Shown piece after piece: positions 59,313 to 64,000 of a DNA stretch of 64,000 bases. The notes below the pieces were generated by a model that saw only the letters and a program-made list of their open reading frames with translations, did not search any database and had not been told where the DNA came from. The stretch covers positions 2,483,610 through 2,547,609 of the forward strand of contig JANCMB010000001.1 of the NCBI GenBank assembly GCA_031317595.1, given 5' to 3'. This stretch comes from Glutamicibacter sp. PS (GTDB lineage: Bacteria > Actinomycetota > Actinomycetes > Actinomycetales > Micrococcaceae). Numbering within the stretch: position 1 is the stretch's first letter; every line of letters begins with the position of its first letter. The translations under genes and the position numbers were made by a program.

Positions 59313-60454
59313 GAGCGGCCCGCCTTCGCTAATTCACGCGGTCCCACGCTCGGGTCGGCCAGTTGCTCGGCCGTGGGGGTCACTCCGGCGTCCATCAGTC
59401 GGCGCAGCGCCTTGGAGAGCAAACCACCATCGACCATCGAGGCGGCTACCAGGTTCCCGGCGCTGTCCAGTCCGAAGACGGCCTCCAGATTTCCGCGTCG
59501 TCCCAGCCGGGAGATGTGGGAGCTGGCCCGTGTGAAATCACCGACGACCTCGACATGCGCATCGTGACGATCGGACCAAAACCAGTCGACCTTGCGGGAG
59601 GGCGCCGGTTGCCCGGTGATCACCGCGGCGGCAATGGCCGCATCGTCCATGGCCGCTTCCCAGTGCACCGCGCGCGGATGATCGACGCGACGGGCCGCAT
59701 CACCGATGGCGAGCACCTGTTGCTGGCCAATCACCCGCTGCGCGTCGTCAACCAGAATTCCATCGTCCACCACAAGGCCGAGTCCTTCGGCCACGGTGGT
59801 GTCGGCTTCGGCCCCCACCGCTGCGACGATCAGCGCGGCCTCATGCCGTTGCCCGGCGGCCACCACGTAATCCGGCCCGACCTCGGTCACGGCGGCATCC
59901 ACGCAGGTGACTCCGTTGCGCCGGTGGGCGGCGTGTAGCTCGCGCGCCATCTCTTCGCCGAGTACTCGGGCCAAGGGGGCACTGGAGGCGGAATACAGCG
60001 TCACCTGCGCGCCGGCCTGTCGGGCCGCGGAGGCGAACTCCGCGCCCACAAGACCGGCCCCGATAATGGCCACGGGCATCGCGAACATGCCCTGGTCCAG
60101 ACGCCGGGCAATGAGTTCGGCCTCGTCGGCGGTATGCAGGCTCAGCGCATGCTCGGCGCCGGGCACGGTCAGCTTCTTGGCCCTGCTCCCGGTGGCCAGC
60201 ACCAGCCACTCGTCGGCGGCTTCGGGCAGCGCCGGATCGTTGATCGCCTCGGTCCGCAATTGCACGCCATGCTCCGCGTACCAACTGGCGGGCATGAAGT
60301 ACTCGCGACGCAGCGCCTTACTCAGCGGCGGCCGATCATAGGGCAAACCCTGCGGGTCACAGAGCACGATCTCGCCACGGTAGCCACGCTGGATGAGCTC
60401 GCGGGTCAGCGTAAATCCGGCGACACCGGCGCCGACGATCTGTACGCGGGCCAT
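59309..60454 (-). CDS. Ferredoxin/rubredoxin reductase-type flavoprotein
   Basis: 381 residues. N-terminal FAD motif VQIVGAGVAGFTLTREL, the DRPPLSKALRREY block typical of ring-hydroxylating-dioxygenase ferredoxin reductases, the NAD(P)H motif AIIGAGLVGAEFASAARQ, and the second FAD motif VLAIGDAARRV. It passes electrons from NAD(P)H to a ferredoxin, very likely the Rieske protein encoded one base upstream of its start. ATG 60454 (MARVQ) is preferred; the longer frame overlaps the Rieske gene. Confidence 0.92.
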   Translation of the reverse strand: MARVQIVGAGVAGFTLTRELIQRGYRGEIVLCDPQGLPYDRPPLSKALRREYFMPASWYAEHGVQLRTEAINDPALPEAADEWLVLATGSRAKKLTVPGAEHALSLHTADEAELIARRLDQGMFAMPVAIIGAGLVGAEFASAARQAGAQVTLYSASSAPLARVLGEEMARELHAAHRRNGVTCVDAAVTEVGPDYVVAAGQRHEAALIVAAVGAEADTTVAEGLGLVVDDGILVDDAQRVIGQQQVLAIGDAARRVDHPRAVHWEAAMDDAAIAAAVITGQPAPSRKVDWFWSDRHDAHVEVVGDFTRASSHISRLGRRGNLEAVFGLDSAGNLVAASMVDGGLLSKALRRLMDAGVTPTAEQLADPSVGPRELAKAGRS

Positions 60455-60455
60455 G

Positions 60456-60773
60456 CTAGATATCGAGTTCGAGTTGTCCATCGACGACCTCGACCTTATA
60501 GGTGCGGGCGTCGACGGTGGCTGGCATGCATAGGGCCTTACCGGTCTTCAGGCAAAAGCTGGCCGAATGCAGCGGGCATTCAACCTCTGTTCCGTCGATC
60601 CAGCCATCCGCCAAGGAGGCGGTTTCGTGGGTGCATTCGTCTTGCAGGGCATAGAAATTGCCGTCTTCAGCGTGGAAGATCGCAATATCCTCGGCCGCCC
60701 CACTGTCGCTGGAATCGACGAGTAACGCCTCTCCCTCGGGGATTTGCTCGGCGGGGCCCACCTGGTAACTCAC
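60456..60773 (-). CDS. Rieske-type [2Fe-2S] ferredoxin
   Basis: 105 residues, a soluble Rieske ferredoxin of the dioxygenase (BphF/HcaC) kind. Cluster ligands are C47 and H49 in DECTHETASL and C66 and H69 in VECPLHSASFCLKTG. The start is GTG 60773, with AAGGAGAG directly upstream. It would normally supply electrons to an oxygenase; none is encoded in this operon or window. First gene of Rieske-reductase-MFS-DedA, divergent from MarR. Confidence 0.93.
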   Translation of the reverse strand: MSYQVGPAEQIPEGEALLVDSSDSGAAEDIAIFHAEDGNFYALQDECTHETASLADGWIDGTEVECPLHSASFCLKTGKALCMPATVDARTYKVEVVDGQLELDI

Positions 60774-60868
60774 GCTCTCTCCTTCGAATATGCAACGCTT
60801 CTGGTGCCATTTTGTCACTATCCACCAGGACGGATGTAGCGGCTGGGTCACGTTTCAGGTTTCGAGAA

Positions 60869-60896
60869 CCGTATTTCTGCTACGGGAACCTAGAAT
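60869..60896 (+). promoter_or_regulatory. Inverted repeat and leaderless promoter of the MarR gene
   Basis: CCGTA (60869-60873) and TACGG (60881-60885) flank seven bases just upstream of TAGAAT (60891-60896), a -10 six bases before the MarR ATG. A MarR dimer bound here could block its own promoter. Confidence 0.45.
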
Positions 60897-60902
60897 GGAG
60901 CA

Positions 60903-61337
60903 ATGCACGAGGAGAAGCTGTACCAGCAGGTGGAGGAAGAATTCACCGCCACATTGATTCGCGCCCGCCGCACCTTGCGCCGTCGCGCCCGGCAAATCCA
61001 CCCCGAGTTGCAGCCGGCCGGTTACAAGGTTTTGGCGTTACTGATGAAGCGCGACGGGCAGCAACAGAATGAATTGGCCGAGCACCTCGAACTAGATAAG
61101 GCCACCGTTTCGCGCATCATCAAACAGCTAGAAACCCAAGGGCTGATCACGCGCATCAGCGATCCGGCCGATCGCCGGGCTCAGCTGGTCTCCATCACCG
61201 ATGAAGCGCGTACCTCGTGGATCGCCACGGGCACCGAGGCGCGGCAAAACCTGCGTCGCAAACTCGATGAATGGTCCGACGAGGACGTGCAACGTTTCGC
61301 CGAGTTACTTCACCGGCTCAACGTGGCCGAGGACTGA
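60903..61337 (+). CDS. MarR-family regulator
   Basis: 144 residues, winged HTH: LAEHLELDKATVSRIIKQLE (recognition helix), then the wing with ISDPADRRAQLVSITDEA (D-x-R-R block). MarR proteins respond to phenolic or oxidising compounds and usually sit divergent to the genes they repress, here the Rieske-reductase-MFS-DedA operon. The ATG at 60903 has TAGAAT six bases before it and GGAG too close to act, so the message is probably leaderless. Confidence 0.92.
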   Translation: MHEEKLYQQVEEEFTATLIRARRTLRRRARQIHPELQPAGYKVLALLMKRDGQQQNELAEHLELDKATVSRIIKQLETQGLITRISDPADRRAQLVSITDEARTSWIATGTEARQNLRRKLDEWSDEDVQRFAELLHRLNVAED

Positions 61338-61488
61338 GCACCGCGGCGACCGAGCGCGCCCCCGATCACTGGGCAGGCTTTCGCCTCTTGGGAGAACGCG
61401 GCCTCATCCCGGGCCCCGGGTCAAAAATCTGGCAGCGGCTTGGGCCTCATAGCGGCAAGCTCCCGCCCTCCGAGTAGGCCGAGCGATG

Positions 61489-61503
61489 CTCGGTCCGACT
61501 GCA
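61489..61503. terminator. Short GC hairpin after the MarR gene
   Basis: CCGAGC-GAT-GCTCGG, 6-bp perfect stem extendable by a G-C/G-U pair; 150 bases past the MarR stop, no T-run. Weak terminator candidate in a 280-base non-coding gap (61338-61617) that otherwise holds only the tandem repeats. Confidence 0.4.
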
Positions 61504-61512
61504 CCATAGCGA

Positions 61513-61604
61513 TTCACAAACGTGTCACTAAATCATTCACAAACGTGTCGACAGATCGTTCACAAATGTGTCGCTAGATCATTCACAAACATGTCGATAG
61601 AGAC
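61513..61604 (+). repeat. Four tandem 23-bp repeats in a promoter
   Basis: Units at 61513, 61536, 61559 and 61582, each beginning (A/G)TTCACAAAYRTGTC and ending in a variable CTAGATC-like tail. The last unit supplies TTCACA (61583-61588) as -35; 17 bases on is TAGCAT (61606-61611) as -10, and six bases later the ATPase ATG. The repeats are therefore the upstream and core promoter of the next gene, probably operator sites for a repressor that binds cooperatively. Confidence 0.85.
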
Positions 61605-61617
61605 GTAGCATAGGCTC

Positions 61618-62868
61618 ATGGAATACCTTCCGAGAGTTGTTGACCAGGAAATTTCCGAACTCCAGGCGATGGCTGGCGCCATTCTCATCGAAGGCGCCAG
61701 GGCTTGCGGAAAGTCCGCAACCGGCCGACACCATTCCCGCAGCCACATCCAACTCGATATCGATCAGAATGCTCGAAGGCTCGCCGAAATCGACGAGTCA
61801 CTGCTTCTCGACGGCGACAAGCCCCGGTTCATCGACGAATGGCAAGTCATTCCGGGCGTGTGGAATCAGGTGCGCGCATCGGTCGATAGCGCACAGACTC
61901 CGGGTCAGTACGTACTCGCCGGCTCTGCCGTACCCGCAGATGATCACACTCGCCACTCAGGCGCAGGCAGGATCCTGCGGATGCGAATGCGGCCCATGTC
62001 TCTTTTCGAGAGCGGCCAGTCCAGCGGTCAAGCGTCGTTGAAGGAAATCCTGGCTGGCGGGCTCTTGAAGCCCCAGCGAAGCCCGCTGACCGTTCGAGCG
62101 CTTGCGGAGAGGACAGTCATAGGCGGCTGGCCTGGTTTACAGCGCCTTGGCGCCGACCAGGCCCAGCGATTCCTGCGCTCCTACTTGGCGGATGTCGCAC
62201 GTGTCGACCTGCCCGCGCTTGAGGACGAGCCACGTCGCGATGCAGCGAGAACTGGCTTGCTCATACGCTCGCTGGCTCGATCGGTAGGCACCGAAGCCAG
62301 CTTCAGCACCATCTCCGCCGATATGGGACCGGTCGGAGGACTGAGCGCGAGATCGGTTTCGGCGTACCATCAGGCCCTGGAACGCATTTTCGTGGTCGAA
62401 GACCAGCCCGCTTGGTCCCCGAAGCTGCGCTCGAAAGACCGCATTCGGGCCGCCGTCAAGCGGCACTTCGTCGACCCGTCCTTGGGTGCCGCCGCCCTGG
62501 GCGCAGGACCCGATCGCCTCCTCGGTAACCTGGAGTACTTCGGCCAGCTCTTCGAGTCACTTGTCGTTCGGGACCTGCGCATATACACCCAAGCGAGCGG
62601 CGGGCACGTCATGCACGTAAGGGATTCGCGCAACCGGGAAATCGACGCCATCATCGAGTTCCCCAATGGACAGTGGGCCGCGCTCGAGATCAAGCTCGGC
62701 GCGAATGCCGAGGACAGGGCGGCGCAATCCCTCACCGCATTCATCGACAACGTGGATCAGGCTGCATCTGGACCGCCTCTCGCCAAGATCATCGTGACCG
62801 GCGGAGAATTCGCGTATACCCGCCCGGACGGAATCCACGTGGTCCCCATCGGGTTGCTTGGCCCATAG
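61618..62868 (+). CDS. AAA-type ATPase with DUF4143 / PD-(D/E)XK-like C-terminus
   Basis: 416 residues. N-terminal AAA_14 domain with Walker A EGARACGKSATG (K32), Walker B-like RFIDEWQVIPGVWN, and sensor region YVLAGSAVP. The C-terminal DUF4143 region has EIDAIIEF and AALEIKLGAN, giving D343 and E357-x-K359, the core of a PD-(D/E)XK nuclease fold. Such proteins are widespread and of unknown function; mobile or defence roles have been suggested but not shown. The ATG at 61618 follows TAGCAT by six bases (leaderless). Its promoter consists of four 23-bp repeats. No toxin or partner gene is evident beside it. Confidence 0.88.
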   Translation: MEYLPRVVDQEISELQAMAGAILIEGARACGKSATGRHHSRSHIQLDIDQNARRLAEIDESLLLDGDKPRFIDEWQVIPGVWNQVRASVDSAQTPGQYVLAGSAVPADDHTRHSGAGRILRMRMRPMSLFESGQSSGQASLKEILAGGLLKPQRSPLTVRALAERTVIGGWPGLQRLGADQAQRFLRSYLADVARVDLPALEDEPRRDAARTGLLIRSLARSVGTEASFSTISADMGPVGGLSARSVSAYHQALERIFVVEDQPAWSPKLRSKDRIRAAVKRHFVDPSLGAAALGAGPDRLLGNLEYFGQLFESLVVRDLRIYTQASGGHVMHVRDSRNREIDAIIEFPNGQWAALEIKLGANAEDRAAQSLTAFIDNVDQAASGPPLAKIIVTGGEFAYTRPDGIHVVPIGLLGP

Positions 62869-62949
62869 CTCCGGCGCAACCGCACCAACCACAGGGCCCG
62901 GCTCGCATTCGATCGGGACCAGCCATCCGCCCCCTAGAGAGGCCACGGC

Positions 62950-63537
62950 TCAACGCCCCGAATTAATCACCACGATCCTCACGAACCGCACGTCTTCGGC
63001 AGCTTCATTCAGGTAGCTGTAGTGCCGATCACTCGGGATGCGTAGCACCGTACCGGCCGGCACCTGCACCCGCTCGGCGTCTAAGAACACGGTCAGCGTG
63101 CCGTGCTGCACACCCAGCAGTTCCTCGGATCCCGGTGCGTCGGGCTGGGCATCGTAGCGCTGTCCTGGCGCCAGCGACCAGTCCCAATACTCGGCCCGCC
63201 CGACGCCGCGCGTGGACAAGAACATCCGTCCCAGACCGCCCTCCCCAGCGGCACGCCACAAAACCGAGGCCTGCACGGCGGACACGGACTGCACCGGGGT
63301 GCCGCTGCGCGCACCGACCAGATCGGCGAATTCGACGCCCAACGCCGCCGCCAGCTTGTCGATGGTCACCAGCGACGCGTTGGCCTTGCCGCCCTCGATG
63401 GACGCCAGCATGCTGCGCGAGATCCCGGCCGCCTCGCACAGGGCCACCATGGACAGCCCGCGCTGCCCCCGCAACTCACGAACCGCGGCACCGACCTGTT
63501 GCAGGAGCCCCGCGCTCCCGCCTTCGGATTCGCCCAC
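62950..63537 (-). CDS. XRE-family regulator with cupin sensor domain
   Basis: 195 residues. HTH_3 at about residues 14-68 (MVALCEAAGISRSMLASIEG), then a cupin-2 barrel (YWDWSLAPGQRYDAQP, GVQHGTLTVFLDAERVQVPA, and the final GTVLRIPSDRHYSYLNEA). XRE-cupin regulators sense small ligands and often control amino-acid or sugar metabolism genes next door. I chose GTG 63537, which has GAGGAGG upstream. Divergent from the aminotransferase gene, about 96 bases apart, so probably its regulator. Confidence 0.9.
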   Translation of the reverse strand: MGESEGGSAGLLQQVGAAVRELRGQRGLSMVALCEAAGISRSMLASIEGGKANASLVTIDKLAAALGVEFADLVGARSGTPVQSVSAVQASVLWRAAGEGGLGRMFLSTRGVGRAEYWDWSLAPGQRYDAQPDAPGSEELLGVQHGTLTVFLDAERVQVPAGTVLRIPSDRHYSYLNEAAEDVRFVRIVVINSGR

Positions 63538-63633
63538 GCCTTTTCCTCCTCGCCGCCAACGTGTTTGCCACACAGGACACTATGTGCATTATATTAGACA
63601 CAACCAACCGCTGGCAACGACTCAAGGAGCCCC

Positions 63634-64000
63634 ATGGAGATCGAAGACTTCGGCGTCGAAATCTGGATGAACGCGTACGAGAACAACTGCACCTACAACC
63701 TCGCCGAAACCTGCGTGGACTCGCTGACCGTCGGCGAGCTGCTGGACCTCGCCGGCGAGCGCGAGAGCATCCTCGATGAGCTTTCGGCCATGCGGCTGGG
63801 CTACGGAGCGATCGCCGGGCGCGAGGACCTGCGGGAACTGATCGCCAAGCTCTACACCGGGCAGAAGGCCGGCAACATCCTGACCACCCACGGGGCGATC
63901 GGCGCCAACGCCTTGGTGCACCAGACCTTGGTCGAACCCGGAGACCACGTCGTGGCGATCGTACCCACCTACCAGCAGCACTACTCGATCCCACGCAGTC
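63634..64000 (+). CDS. PLP-dependent aminotransferase class I/II (3' end outside window)
   Basis: The first 122 residues are visible before the right edge. ATG 63634 has AAGGAG four bases upstream. The fragment shows the fold-type I N-terminal half: LGYGAIAGREDLRELIAKLY, then LTTHGAIGANALVHQTLVEP and GDHVVAIVPTYQQHYSI, the region that frames the cofactor before the lysine. It fits the aspartate aminotransferase superfamily; substrate cannot be told. The divergent XRE-cupin gene is the probable regulator. Confidence 0.85.
   Translation, partial: MEIEDFGVEIWMNAYENNCTYNLAETCVDSLTVGELLDLAGERESILDELSAMRLGYGAIAGREDLRELIAKLYTGQKAGNILTTHGAIGANALVHQTLVEPGDHVVAIVPTYQQHYSIPRS

Noticed and set aside
61513-61604. 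CRISPR array
   Set aside because: The 23-bp units are directly adjacent without spacers, diverge between copies, and no cas genes are present.
1-64000. tRNA, rRNA, transposase, integrase or prophage genes
   Set aside because: I looked for cloverleaf-like segments, transposase/integrase motifs and terminal repeats and found none that hold up.

Overview
The window reads as chromosomal DNA of a mycothiol-producing actinomycete, most likely a Micrococcaceae member of the Arthrobacter/Glutamicibacter type. The grounds are mycothione reductase, a HemD/winged-helix fusion, a TipA-type MerR regulator, a zinc-independent L36 under a Zur-like box, a Micrococcus-type putrescine oxidase, roughly 60% GC in most genes, and several leaderless-looking promoters. 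The genus is inference. I see no rRNA, tRNA, CRISPR array or insertion sequence. Genes are dense on both strands, with strong hairpin terminators between many units.

1-13 kb: the 3' part of an IclR regulator, cobA plus a HemD/winged-helix fusion (siroheme/tetrapyrrole), a double GNAT protein, hutU, a DUF3060 lipoprotein, a large arginine/lysine/ornithine decarboxylase, hutH, panD, and a Zur-type unit (degenerate CobW-like protein plus L36). hutU, hutH and the distant hutG (33 kb) share a 14-bp inverted-repeat motif upstream, which suggests one hut regulon, possibly controlled by the IclR protein at the left edge.

13-30 kb: a GntR-MpaB-methyltransferase operon diverges from a nucleoside-hydrolase/MFS pair. 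An MntR-like regulator follows. Next is a five-gene cassette: acidic exported peptide, histidine kinase, response regulator, SLC13 carrier and glycerate kinase. I read it as sensing and uptake of glycerate or a related hydroxy-acid. Then come mycothione reductase, a CPA2 antiporter and a MacAB-like export system.

30-43 kb: a manganese-type ABC importer, hutG, a PTH2-like protein, a thioesterase, a membrane protein, an SDR protein, a TipA-like MerR regulator, small regulators, and modABC followed by a low-Mr phosphatase-like protein and an MFS carrier.

43-53 kb: a visibly more GC-rich island. A LacI regulator precedes a complete Opp/Dpp-type ABC importer (binding protein, two permeases, two ATPases), a cytoplasmic GH32 and a Tat-exported GH32. 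I interpret it as fructan/levan-oligosaccharide use with a peptide-class importer, the most distinctive system in the window.

53-64 kb: putrescine oxidase with a divergent TetR regulator, a cluster of small conserved-looking proteins, an Lrp regulator, a Rieske ferredoxin/reductase/MFS/DedA operon with a MarR regulator and no oxygenase, four tandem 23-bp repeats forming the promoter of an AAA ATPase with a PD-(D/E)XK-like C-terminus, and an XRE-cupin regulator divergent from an aminotransferase cut by the right edge.
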